Shown: one piece after another, positions 24,042-31,530 of the stretch
Position numbering within the stretch: position 1 is the first letter of the stretch
How the letters are laid out: every line of letters starts with the position of its first letter
Source: DATJSJ01 sp035504175
Lineage (GTDB): Bacteria > Pseudomonadota > Alphaproteobacteria > Acetobacterales > Acetobacteraceae
Direction: 5' to 3'
Length of the DNA: 58,558 nucleotides
NCBI GenBank assembly: GCA_035504175.1
Contig: DATJSJ010000180.1
Coordinates: forward strand, 1-58,558
Program-made: the position numbers and the translations under genes
The notes under the pieces: generated by a model
Told to the model about the DNA's origin: nothing
What the model saw: the letters and a program-made list of their open reading frames with translations, nothing else
The model's database searches: none

Positions 24042-24839
24042 ATGGCGCTCTGGACCCTCGTCGGATTGGCGCAAGGCAAGGCGACGACCGCCTGGCCGAA
24101 GCACGGCGCGGACGGCCAGGAAGGCGTGCTCGGCATGCCGCGCTACCAGGAGGCGGCATGCCGCGAGGGATGCAGCGAATGCGCCGCCATCTGCCCGACC
24201 GGCGCGATCCGCGCGGCTGCGGACGGACGACGCGTCGAACTCGACTACGGGCGCTGCGTCGTGTGCCAGCTCTGCACCGAGGCCTGCCCGACCGGTGCGA
24301 TGGAACCATCCGGGGACTGGGCTTTCGGCGTTCGCCGGCGCGAGGATCTGCGAACCGCGGAGACGGCTGCGCCGCGGCCGCAGACTGCGCCCCGTTCCGC
24401 GGGCCGGAAGCCGTTCCGGCGCAGCCTGCATGTCCGGCACGTCGACAGCGGCTCCTGCAACGGCTGCGAGTCGGAGCTGCAGGCGCTGTACAACCCGTTT
24501 TACAATCTGCATCGCTTCGGAATCTTCTTCACGCCGTCGCCGCGCTTCGCCGATCTGCTGCTGGTGACCGGGCCGGTCACCAGCGCGATGCAGGCGCCGC
24601 TGCGCACCACCTACGAGGCGATGCCGCAGCCCCGATGGGTGATGGCCGCCGGAACCTGTGCCGTGTCCGGCGGGATCGCGGAAGGCGGTTATGCCTGCGG
24701 CCACGGGCTCGACGGCGTGCTTCCCGTCGATCTGTACCTGCCGGGCTGCCCGCCCAATCCGGCGGCGCTGATCGAGGCGCTGCTGCTGTTTCTCGATCGC
24801 GCGCCGCAGCGGGTCACGGGAGGACGGATTGGCCAATGA
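24042..24839 (+). CDS. Ferredoxin-small subunit fusion (HyfH-HyfI/NuoI-NuoB type)
   Basis: Predicted 265-aa iron-sulfur protein combining two normally separate subunits. Residues 40-82 hold two [4Fe-4S] motifs: an atypically spaced C40/C44/C47/C51-P and a regular C72/C75/C78/C82-P. After an Ala/Pro/Arg-rich linker (~100-125), residues 128-265 form a hydrogenase-small-subunit/NuoB-like domain with C139, C142 (SGSCNGCESEL), C206 (AAGTCAVSGG) and C236 (LPGCPPNP), the ligands of the proximal cluster. So the electron wire up to the missing Ni site is intact. Starts 7 bp after the large-subunit gene; its end overlaps the next start. Confidence 0.93.
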   Translation: MALWTLVGLAQGKATTAWPKHGADGQEGVLGMPRYQEAACREGCSECAAICPTGAIRAAADGRRVELDYGRCVVCQLCTEACPTGAMEPSGDWAFGVRRREDLRTAETAAPRPQTAPRSAGRKPFRRSLHVRHVDSGSCNGCESELQALYNPFYNLHRFGIFFTPSPRFADLLLVTGPVTSAMQAPLRTTYEAMPQPRWVMAAGTCAVSGGIAEGGYACGHGLDGVLPVDLYLPGCPPNPAALIEALLLFLDRAPQRVTGGRIGQ

Positions 24840-26814
24840 TCTCCTGGCCGCGGCGGCGCTTTTCTGGATCGCCGCCGGCATCGTGGCGCTGATCGGCCGG
24901 TCGCCCGGCCTGGCCCGCGCCGCGCTGGCATCGGGCGGCATCGCCGCGATCGTCGCCGCGGTCGCGACACTGCCCGGCGACACCCACGCCGTCACGCTTC
25001 CGCTGCGCATGGCGGGCGAGCAGTCCGGGTTCCGCATGTCGCCGGAGGCACTCTGGCTGATGGCATCAGGACTGATTCCGGCCGTGCTCGCATGCCTGCT
25101 CGGCTCGCCCGCGCCGCGCGGCCAGGCCGGCTGGTGCTTCGGCGCGGCGAGCTGCCTGCTCGGCGCGCTCGGCGTGTTCGGTCTCGATCACGGCGGATTC
25201 TTCCTCGTCGCGTGGGAGATGATGAGCCTGGGCGGCGCGGTGATGATCCTGAGCGAGGAGCTGGCGCCGGAGACCGGCACGCCCGTGCTGTTCATGCTCG
25301 GCATGCTGGAGATCGGAACGGTCGCGATCCTCGTCGCCTTCCTGTTGCTGGCCGGCGCGGCGGGCGGGCTGGGCTTCGCCGGCTTCGCGCGGGTCGGGCC
25401 GACGCTTGCGGTCGGCGCACGGGTCGCCGTCGGCGTCCTGCTGGTGCTGGGGTTCGGCGCCAAGCTGGGCCTGCTGCCGTTCTATGAATGGTTCCCCGGC
25501 GCGTATGGCGCCGGCAGCGGTGCCACGGGAGCGTTGATGTCCGGGGTCGTGCTGAACGCGGCGTTCTTCGGCATGAGCCGCGGCCTGCTTGCGTGGCTTC
25601 CGGGCGCCGGGCCGGGCGGCGCCGCGGGGCTTGGCGTCTTCGTCGTCGCGATCGCGGTGCTGAGCGCCGTGCTCGCCGTGCTCTACGCCTTCCAGCAGGA
25701 GGACTGGCGCTGCCTGCTGAGTTTCTCCTCCGCGGAAAACGCGGCGATCGCCGTGACGGCACTCGGGGCGGCGATCATCTTTCGGGCGGACGGACTGCCC
25801 GATCTCGCCGGTCTCGCTTGGACGGTGGCACTCATTCATCTGGCCGGACACGCGCTCGCGAAAGGCTGCCTGTTTCTCACTGCGGACGGCGTGCGCGCGG
25901 CGACCGGCGGCTATCTGATCCGTCATTCGCTGCTCGCGCGGCGCAGCTCCTGGATATTCGGCCTGGGCGCCCTGTTCGCCGCGATGAGCCTGGCCGCGAT
26001 GCCGCCCCAGGCCGGTTTCGTCAGCGAATGGTACGTGTTCCAGACGTTGTTCCAGGGCTTCCATCTGCCGAACCTGGCCGGGCGGCTGACGCTCGCGCTG
26101 GCCGGCGCAGGATTGGCGTTGACCGCGGCGGTGGCGTTCGCGACCTTCGTCAAGGTCTTCGGCATCGGCCTGCTTGGCCGCGGCAACCATCAGAGCGGCC
26201 GGGTCGGCGCCGGCACGGTCGGCGCGGTCGGCCTGCTCGGGTTCAGCGTCATCGCCCTCGCGGCCGGCATGCCGGCCTGGCTTTCGTCGCTGGTCGGCGC
26301 GACGATCCTGCAATTCGGCGTCGACAGCCCCGCGCGCATGCGCGACGGCTGGCTGCTCGTGCCGCTGACGGCCAAATTCGCCTTCATCTCGCCGAGCAAG
26401 CTGGTGATCGTCATGCCGTTGCTCGCCTTGCTGCCGATCGCGCTCCTGCTGTTCGGCCGGCGCCACGAGGTGCGCCGCGTCCCTGTCTGGTATGGCGGGG
26501 CAAACCGGGACGTCGAACGCACCGCGACGACGGCGCTGACCTTCTCGAACGCACTCCGCACTTTCTACAGTTTCATCTACCGGCCGACGATCGAGACGAC
26601 GCGCGAGACCACCGGGCGCGAGTATTTCGTCCGCCGGCTGTCATTCAGCCACGACGTGGCGCCGTTGTTCGGCCCCACGCTGTTCGCGCCGGCGATCCGG
26701 CTGGTCACGGCGGCGGCCGACCGGATGCGCCTGTTGCAGTCCGGCCACCTCAACTTCTATCTCGGGCTGATCGGCTTGCTTCTGGTCGTGATCCTGGGTC
26801 TCGCGCTGATCTAG
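24829..26814 (+). CDS. Hyf-like antiporter-type membrane subunit (HyfB/NuoL type)
   Basis: Predicted 661-aa second antiporter-like subunit with about 16 helices. Start is TTG at 24829, supported by GGGAGG just upstream and by overlap with the previous stop. Pumping residues are kept: Glu130 (LVAWEMMSLGG), Lys212 (GFGAKLGLLPFYEWFPGAY) and Lys345 (GHALAKGCLFL). The extended C terminus contains a hydrophilic stretch ending in a last helix (YLGLIGLLLVVILGLALI). It ends the riboswitch-2 operon. Its TAG stop lies at the left border of a dispersed repeat. Two pumping subunits imply substantial ion translocation per electron pair. Confidence 0.92.
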   Translation: MANDLLAAAALFWIAAGIVALIGRSPGLARAALASGGIAAIVAAVATLPGDTHAVTLPLRMAGEQSGFRMSPEALWLMASGLIPAVLACLLGSPAPRGQAGWCFGAASCLLGALGVFGLDHGGFFLVAWEMMSLGGAVMILSEELAPETGTPVLFMLGMLEIGTVAILVAFLLLAGAAGGLGFAGFARVGPTLAVGARVAVGVLLVLGFGAKLGLLPFYEWFPGAYGAGSGATGALMSGVVLNAAFFGMSRGLLAWLPGAGPGGAAGLGVFVVAIAVLSAVLAVLYAFQQEDWRCLLSFSSAENAAIAVTALGAAIIFRADGLPDLAGLAWTVALIHLAGHALAKGCLFLTADGVRAATGGYLIRHSLLARRSSWIFGLGALFAAMSLAAMPPQAGFVSEWYVFQTLFQGFHLPNLAGRLTLALAGAGLALTAAVAFATFVKVFGIGLLGRGNHQSGRVGAGTVGAVGLLGFSVIALAAGMPAWLSSLVGATILQFGVDSPARMRDGWLLVPLTAKFAFISPSKLVIVMPLLALLPIALLLFGRRHEVRRVPVWYGGANRDVERTATTALTFSNALRTFYSFIYRPTIETTRETTGREYFVRRLSFSHDVAPLFGPTLFAPAIRLVTAAADRMRLLQSGHLNFYLGLIGLLLVVILGLALI

Positions 26815-26919
26815 TGTCCGGTCGCAGAGAAGCGCGAGTCGCGCCGCGACCACGCTTCGCCGCGTGAATCGGATACTCAACAAATTGCCCTGTGCCGGCT
26901 TTCAGCGAAAGCTGGCACT
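26811..26919. repeat. Dispersed structured repeat, copy A
   Basis: Begins CTAGTGTCCGGTCGC and is about 80% identical by eye to copy B at 57839-57949. It carries a degenerate palindrome (GAAGCG...CGCTTC around GTCGCG-C-CGCGAC, about 26829-26858) and a second hairpin with arms TGCCGGCTTTC (26893-26903) and GAAAGCTGGCA (26907-26917). Arm changes between copies preserve pairing. It occupies the whole gap between the Hyf-like operon and crcB, and extends the crcB reading frame upstream with unrelated codons. Likely a REP/MITE-type element, possibly acting as terminator. Confidence 0.75.
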
Positions 26920-26923
26920 GGCC

Positions 26924-27322
26924 ATGCAGGAGAGGGTGCGTCGGCAGGTGTGGATCTATGTTGCGATCGCGATCGGGGGCACCCTGGGCTGCTGGGCCCG
27001 CTACGCCATGACCAATCTCGTGCAGACGATCTACGGTCGCGACTTCCCGTATGCGACCCTGAGCATCAACGTGCTGGGCGCATTCCTGATGGGATTCCTG
27101 TTCATCGAGACTCTGGAGCGGCTGACCCTCTCCCCTGCGCTGCGGACCGGCATCCTCACCGGGGTGCTCGGCGGCTACACGACATTCTCGACCTTCGAGA
27201 TGGAGACCCTGCTGCTGACCGAGCAGGGCGAGTTCGGCAAGGCCGCGCTGTACGTCGCACTCTCGGTCGGGCTGGGTTTCCTCTGCGCGTACGGCGGTGC
27301 GTATATCGCCCGCAACCTGTAG
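26924..27322 (+). CDS. crcB: Fluoride channel CrcB/Fluc
   Basis: Predicted 132-aa four-helix membrane protein of the CrcB (Fluc) family, a dual-topology dimeric fluoride channel that lets cytosolic fluoride escape. Hallmarks are GGTLGCWARYAM, the TLSINVLGAFLMGFL helix with the conserved Asn, and GGYTTFSTFEMET with the Phe/Thr residues lining the pore. ATG at 26924 is the first Met past the repeat; the upstream extension to 26864 is repeat-derived. GTG at 26936 or 26948 are alternatives, since AGGAG lies at 26928. A DUF190 gene follows after 11 bp. Unlike the two upstream operons, no riboswitch precedes it directly. Confidence 0.95.
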   Translation: MQERVRRQVWIYVAIAIGGTLGCWARYAMTNLVQTIYGRDFPYATLSINVLGAFLMGFLFIETLERLTLSPALRTGILTGVLGGYTTFSTFEMETLLLTEQGEFGKAALYVALSVGLGFLCAYGGAYIARNL

Positions 27323-27333
27323 GAAGCAGGCCG

Positions 27334-27681
27334 GTGGACAACGAGGTCCTGGTCGTCCGGATCTATCTCCGCGAGGGTGAGCACGGCCGGAAGAAGACTC
27401 TCATGCAGGAGATCCTCAACATCCTGCACGACCGGCAACGGGTGCAGGGCGTGATCGTCTTCCGAGGCATCGCCGGCTTTGGCGAGAGTGGCGAGATCCG
27501 CGCCTCCGACATGCTGCGGATCAACGTCGACCTGCCGCTGGTGATCGAATTCTTCGACAAGCCGAGCGTGGCGGAGGCCGCCCTGGCATTGCTGGACGGC
27601 CTGGTCCCGCCCGGCCATGTCCTGATGTGGCGCGCGACGCAACGCCAGGCGCCATCTGCGCAACACCAGACCCAGCCCTGA
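27334..27681 (+). CDS. DUF190 (PII-like) protein downstream of crcB
   Basis: Predicted 115-aa single-domain DUF190 protein with GTG start at 27334. Features are VLVVRIYLREGEHG, MQEILNILHDRQRVQGVIVFRG, the Gly-rich turn GIAGFGESGEIRAS and LPLVIEFFDKPSVAEAALALLDGL. It lies 11 bp after crcB, the classical pairing of this family, and differs from the two-domain paralogue at 14741 that opens the island on the other strand. A PII-like sensor that modulates or reports on the channel is a reasonable hypothesis; no enzymatic motif is seen. Confidence 0.9.
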   Translation: MDNEVLVVRIYLREGEHGRKKTLMQEILNILHDRQRVQGVIVFRGIAGFGESGEIRASDMLRINVDLPLVIEFFDKPSVAEAALALLDGLVPPGHVLMWRATQRQAPSAQHQTQP

Positions 27682-27786
27682 CGCCTTTGACGATCGCCCT
27701 GAGGGTGCGCCGCGCGACGACGACGAGTTGACTGTCCGCGACGCACATCCGATCCGTGGCGGCGCCGATCGCATCGTTAATGGCCG

Positions 27787-27810
27787 GCTCGGATCGATGA
27801 AGATCCGAGC
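27787..27810. terminator. 9-bp inverted repeat after the crcB-DUF190 pair
   Basis: GCTCGGATC (27787-27795) and GATCCGAGC (27802-27810) are perfectly complementary with a 6-nt loop. It lies ~105 bp after the DUF190 stop and is followed by TATACC rather than a T-run. It may end the fluoride-island transcript or be an operator for the small gene downstream. Confidence 0.4.
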
Positions 27811-27855
27811 TATACCCTCGACCTCGAGCTGATATACTGCCCGCGCGACGACCGC

Positions 27856-27869
27856 TTGACCTGGATCAA
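27856..27869. promoter_or_regulatory. FNR/FixK-type box TTGAC-N4-ATCAA
   Basis: TTGACCTGGATCAA matches the FNR/Anr/FixK consensus TTGAT-N4-ATCAA with one change in the left arm. It sits 15 bp before the GTG at 27885. If the true start of that small gene is the ATG at 27936, the site could act as a class II activator; otherwise it would repress. A second box of the same form lies at 33238. Confidence 0.6.
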
Positions 27870-27884
27870 AGAGGGCGACCGCCT

Positions 27885-28094
27885 GTGAGCGTACTGGTCG
27901 GGCTACCGGCTTCGGATCTGGCGAGTGTGGCGGCGATGGACCTCGAGGCAATCTCCCGGCAGGCGGCACTCTGTCGGCGACTGGCCGGGCAGATCATTGA
28001 CCCCAAAGTCATCAGGTCGCTGATCGACTACGCAGAGGCGTGTGAGCTGCGATTGGCGAGTGTCCCGACGGATGCGGATGAAGACCGTCAGTGA
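27885..28094 (+). CDS. Small hypothetical protein under a possible FNR/FixK site
   Basis: Predicted 69-aa soluble protein, function unknown. The central stretch SRQAALCRRLAGQIID followed by PKVIRSLIDYAEACE is of a kind often seen in short uncharacterised alphaproteobacterial proteins: an amphipathic helix with Cys and Arg-Arg, then a second helix. The annotated GTG at 27885 leaves only 15 bp to the FNR-type box; ATG at 27936 (MDLEAISRQAA) is an alternative giving 52 residues. No neighbour in the same operon. Confidence 0.55.
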   Translation: MSVLVGLPASDLASVAAMDLEAISRQAALCRRLAGQIIDPKVIRSLIDYAEACELRLASVPTDADEDRQ

Positions 28095-28203
28095 CTGGGG
28101 TGGCCGCAACCGGGCGCGTGCCAGGACGGCGGCCGTGCGCCGGGAATTTCCGCTGGACCTGGACGCTGGCGAGACTTGTCCCCGATGTCCTCAGGGCAGG
28201 CAG

Positions 28204-28231
28204 CATCGGGAGCGCTTCTTTTCTCCCGATG
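28204..28231. terminator. Hairpin between convergent genes
   Basis: CATCGGGAG (28204-28212) and CTCCCGATG (28223-28231) form a perfect 9-bp stem with a pyrimidine-rich 10-nt loop. It lies between the small plus-strand gene and the end of the minus-strand DUF779 gene, so it probably serves as a bidirectional transcript end. The remaining sequence of the 28095-28288 gap shows nothing else. Confidence 0.5.
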
Positions 28232-28288
28232 TGCACTTCCGAGAAAAGCCAGGCGGTGAGGCCCACCTGAGCGATACCGCGCCGTGCG

Positions 28289-28678
28289 CTAGTCGCCCAC
28301 CTTCGCCTGTCCGCCCGCCGCCTCGGCGCGCAATTCGACCAGCTCGTCGTCGGTGAACAGACGGCTGCGGGTCAGAAAGCGCAACCCCTCCGGCGCCTCC
28401 ACCGAGAATCCGTGACCGCGTCCGGGGACCACGTCGATGATTAGTTGCGTGTGCTGCCAATACTCGAACTGCGGTCCGCTGATGTAGAATGGGCACCCGG
28501 CGATGGTGCCGAGTCGAACGTCATGCGCGCCGACCCGGAATTCCGCCGCCGGATAGCACATCGGCGCGCTGCCGTCGCAGCATCCGCCGGACTGATGGAA
28601 CAGCAACGCGCCGTGCCGCGTTGCCAGTGCCTCGATCAGCCCGGCCGCCGCATCGGTTACGATCACACGATCCACCAT
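28289..28678 (-). CDS. DUF779 family protein next to aldehyde dehydrogenase
   Basis: Predicted 129-aa protein of the DUF779 family, small proteins typically encoded beside NAD-dependent acetaldehyde dehydrogenases. It is rich in potential metal-binding residues: LFHQSGGCCDGSAPMCY contains three Cys and a His, with GCPFYIS and YWQHTQLIIDVVPGRGHGFSVE following. ATG at 28678 (MVDRVIVTD) is preferred; an upstream start at 28696 is possible. It lies 53 bp downstream of the dehydrogenase gene on the same strand. Role unknown; a chaperone or accessory function for the dehydrogenase is a guess. Confidence 0.85.
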   Translation of the reverse strand: MVDRVIVTDAAAGLIEALATRHGALLFHQSGGCCDGSAPMCYPAAEFRVGAHDVRLGTIAGCPFYISGPQFEYWQHTQLIIDVVPGRGHGFSVEAPEGLRFLTRSRLFTDDELVELRAEAAGGQAKVGD

Positions 28679-28731
28679 GCCGCACTCCGCGAGCAACAGG
28701 CGGGCCGGGAACGACCCGGCCCGCCTTCGCC

Positions 28732-30252
28732 TCAGAAGAAGCCCAGCGCCTTCGGGCTGTAGCTCACCAGAAGGTTCTTGGTTTGCTGGTAGTGGTCCAG
28801 CATCATCCGGTGCGTCTCACGCCCGATCCCGGACTGCTTGTAGCCGCCGAACGCGGCATGCGCGGGATAGAGGTGGTAGCAGTTCGTCCAGACGCGGCCG
28901 GCCTGGATGGCGCGACCGACCCGGTAGGCGCGCGCGCCGTCGCGCGTCCATACGCCGGCGCCGAGCCCGTACAGCGTGTCATTGGCGATCGCCAGCGCCT
29001 CCGCCTCATCGCGGAAGCGCGCCACCGACACGACCGGCCCGAAGATCTCCTCCTGGAAGACGCGCATCCGGTTGTGGCCCTCGAGGACCGTCGGCTGGAC
29101 ATAGTAGCCGCCGCTCAGCTCGCCGCCGAGATCGGCCCGACTGCCGCCGATCAGCACCTTCGCCCCCTCCTGCCGACCGATATCGAGATAGGACAGGATC
29201 TTCTCGAGCTGGTCGTTCGAAGCCTGGGCCCCGATCATGGTGGTCGGATCGAGCGGATTGCCCTGGCGGACCTTGGCCACGCGCGCCACCGCCCGCTCCA
29301 TGAAGCGGTCGTAGATCTTCTCGTGCACCAGCGCACGGCTCGGACAGGTGCAGACCTCACCCTGGTTCAGCGCGAACATGGTGAAGCCCTCGAGCGCCTT
29401 GTCGAAGAACTCGTCGTCCGCCGCGCCGACATCGTCGAAGAAGATGTTCGGCGACTTGCCGCCGAGCTCCAGCGTCACCGGGATCAGATTGTCGGCGGCA
29501 TATTGCATGATCAGCCGCCCCGTCGTCGTCTCGCCGGTGAAGGCGATCTTGGCGATGCGCTTGTTCTGCGCAAGCGGCTTTCCGGCCTCGACGCCGAACC
29601 CGTTGACCACGTTGAGCACGCCCGGCGGCAGGAGGTCGCCGATGATATCCATCAGGACGACGATGCTCATCGGCGTCTGTTCGGCCGGCTTCAGCACGAC
29701 GCAATTGCCCGCGGCGAGCGCCGGCGCCAGCTTCCACGTCGCCATCAGCAGCGGGAAGTTCCAGGGGATGATCTGGCCGACGACGCCGAGCGGCTCGTGA
29801 AAATGATAGGCGATGGTGTCGGGGTCGATCTCGGCGAGCGAGCCTTCCTGGGCGCGGATGCAGCCGGCGAAATAGCGGAAATGATCGACCGCCAGCGGCA
29901 GGTCCGCCGCCTTGGTCTCGCGGATCGGCTTGCCGTTGTCGATCGTCTCGACCATCGCCAGCACGTCGAGCTTGTCAGCCATGCGATCGGCAATGCGGTT
30001 GAGCAGCAGCGCCCGCTCCGCCACCGGGGTGCGCGCCCAGCCGGCCTTCGCGGCATGCGCGGCATCCAGCGCCAGCTCGATATCCTCCGCGGTCGAGCGG
30101 GCGACGGTGCAGACCACGGTACCATTGACGGGCGAGATGTTGTCGAAATACTGGCCGCGTACCGGTGGCGTCCACTTGCCGCCGATGAAATTGTCGTATT
30201 GCGGCCGGATCGCGATCGACTTCGCGACCTCACTCAGTGCCTTGTCGACCAT
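28732..30252 (-). CDS. NAD-dependent aldehyde dehydrogenase (ExaC/AldB type)
   Basis: Predicted 506-aa cytosolic aldehyde dehydrogenase. Key motifs are IIPWNFPLLMATWKLAPALA, LELGGKSPNIFF with the general-base Glu, NQGEVCTCPSRALV with the catalytic Cys, EEIFGPVVSVARF and FGGYKQSGIGRE. Length and the NQGEVCTCPSR form match the ExaC/AldB acetaldehyde-dehydrogenase group. With the PQQ alcohol dehydrogenase and cytochrome upstream on the same strand it makes an ethanol-oxidation arrangement like exaABC of pseudomonads: alcohol is oxidised in the periplasm and the aldehyde in the cytosol. It starts ~40 bp after the fusion gene. Confidence 0.95.
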   Translation of the reverse strand: MVDKALSEVAKSIAIRPQYDNFIGGKWTPPVRGQYFDNISPVNGTVVCTVARSTAEDIELALDAAHAAKAGWARTPVAERALLLNRIADRMADKLDVLAMVETIDNGKPIRETKAADLPLAVDHFRYFAGCIRAQEGSLAEIDPDTIAYHFHEPLGVVGQIIPWNFPLLMATWKLAPALAAGNCVVLKPAEQTPMSIVVLMDIIGDLLPPGVLNVVNGFGVEAGKPLAQNKRIAKIAFTGETTTGRLIMQYAADNLIPVTLELGGKSPNIFFDDVGAADDEFFDKALEGFTMFALNQGEVCTCPSRALVHEKIYDRFMERAVARVAKVRQGNPLDPTTMIGAQASNDQLEKILSYLDIGRQEGAKVLIGGSRADLGGELSGGYYVQPTVLEGHNRMRVFQEEIFGPVVSVARFRDEAEALAIANDTLYGLGAGVWTRDGARAYRVGRAIQAGRVWTNCYHLYPAHAAFGGYKQSGIGRETHRMMLDHYQQTKNLLVSYSPKALGFF

Positions 30253-30292
30253 GCTCTCCTCCTGCTGTGCCGTTCGGTTCGACGGGTGCCGT

Positions 30293-31486
30293 TCACTCGC
30301 TCGCCTGAATCGTGTGCAGGTAGGCGAGGATCTTGGTGAAATCCGCCTGGCTGAAGACGCCGCTCCAGTTCGGCATGCCTTTGCTCGGCCGGCCGTGCGT
30401 CACGGTGTAGAAGAACACCTCATCCATCCGCGCCTGGTAGCGGTGCTGCAGGAGACGGAGATTGATCCGCCGTTCGGTCGTGACCGCGTCCACGCCATGG
30501 CAATGGGCGCAGGTGCCGTTGAACAGATCGTGCCCCTCTCCCACCGCGGCGCCGCCGACCGCGGGCGCCGCCGCGGCAGCCGGGCTTGGGGCGGCGTCGG
30601 ACTGCGCCGGGGCCGCACCGCTGGCGGCGGCGAGGTGCACCGGACTCGCGGCTGGCGCCGCGCTGGCGCTGGCGGCCGAGGCGTCAACCGGGAAGCCGTA
30701 CTTCGCCAGGAGCGCGGCAATCACCGGCCGCAGCTGCGGGATGGCGGCGTTCACCTGGTCGCGCAGCGCGGCATCCCGGCGCGAAAAACCGACGGAGACC
30801 GGCCAGGTCATGCCCGGACCCGAAACCGGCGTGAGCGCGAACGCGTCATGGAACAGCGTCCGGTTCATGTAGCCGGCGACCGGACCCCACACGAAAGCGG
30901 CGTCGACCTTGCCCTGGGCGAGCGCCTGCATCGCCTGGTCCGGCTCCAGGACGGTGACCGCGGTCATGTCGTCGCGGGCACCGACGACGCTGTGCGGCGT
31001 GGTGCTGTACTGGACGGCGATGCGCCTTCCCTTCAGCGCCTCGAGCGTTGTCGCGGGATGCGATCTCGGCGTCGCCAGCACGTAGCCGATCCGCATCAGG
31101 GGCGCGGAAAAGATCAGCTTCGGTCCCATGAAGTCGGGATCGTCGGGCAGGCCGATCATCGCGTCGCAGAGTCCGGCGAGCAGTGTCGTGCGCACCGAGC
31201 GCGGCCCGAAATAGGTGAGCTGCCAGACGGTCTCCGCCGGCCGGCCCAGCGATCGCGCCAGGGCGCGTCCGAGCTCGATATACAGTCCCGGCGTTCCCGG
31301 CTGGCTGCTGCTGAACGGCAGGTCGGTCGGATCGGCGCACAGTCGCAGCGGCCGAACGGCCTCCGATCCGCTCGCCGCGCGCGCCGGATGCAGCGCCAGG
31401 AACGACGTCAGCAGCAGCAGCGACAGTCCGGCCTTGCCGCGCAGACGGCGACCGTGAGCGCGGAGCCCTTGCGTCAGCGGCCGCAT
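30293..31486 (-). CDS. XoxJ/MxaJ-like periplasmic protein fused to cytochrome c
   Basis: Predicted 397-aa exported protein with two modules. After a signal sequence (AGLSLLLLTSFLALHPARA), residues ~46-268 are a solute-binding fold like XoxJ/MxaJ of methanol dehydrogenase operons (LRLCADPTDLPFSS, GLYIELGRALARSLG, GRRIAVQYSTTPHSVVG, AFVWGPVAGYMN). An Ala/Pro-rich linker (~269-314) leads to a class I cytochrome c domain with heme site CAHCH (326-330) and probable axial Met371 (GMPNWSG). In known systems XoxJ and the cytochrome XoxG are separate; here one chain could dock the dehydrogenase and accept its electrons. ATG at 31486 has GGAG upstream; ATG at 31534 overlapping the dehydrogenase stop is an alternative. 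Confidence 0.87.
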   Translation of the reverse strand: MRPLTQGLRAHGRRLRGKAGLSLLLLTSFLALHPARAASGSEAVRPLRLCADPTDLPFSSSQPGTPGLYIELGRALARSLGRPAETVWQLTYFGPRSVRTTLLAGLCDAMIGLPDDPDFMGPKLIFSAPLMRIGYVLATPRSHPATTLEALKGRRIAVQYSTTPHSVVGARDDMTAVTVLEPDQAMQALAQGKVDAAFVWGPVAGYMNRTLFHDAFALTPVSGPGMTWPVSVGFSRRDAALRDQVNAAIPQLRPVIAALLAKYGFPVDASAASASAAPAASPVHLAAASGAAPAQSDAAPSPAAAAAPAVGGAAVGEGHDLFNGTCAHCHGVDAVTTERRINLRLLQHRYQARMDEVFFYTVTHGRPSKGMPNWSGVFSQADFTKILAYLHTIQASE

Positions 31487-31530
31487 GACGGCCGCTCCGC
31501 ATCCATTGCCTGGATCTCCCATCGGGCGGC

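Noticed and set aside
19458..26814. Annotation as hydrogenase-4 or formate hydrogenlyase
   Set aside because: The large subunit lacks all four Ni-binding Cys positions and no formate dehydrogenase is encoded, so hydrogen evolution is not supported despite good subunit-by-subunit similarity.
26864..26923. N-terminal 20-residue extension of CrcB
   Set aside because: These codons lie within the dispersed repeat and do not resemble CrcB N termini; the start was placed at 26924 or later.
28042..28356. 104-codon plus-strand frame overlapping the DUF779 gene end
   Set aside because: Overlaps both the small unknown gene and the DUF779 gene and spans a terminator-like hairpin; basic, low-complexity translation.
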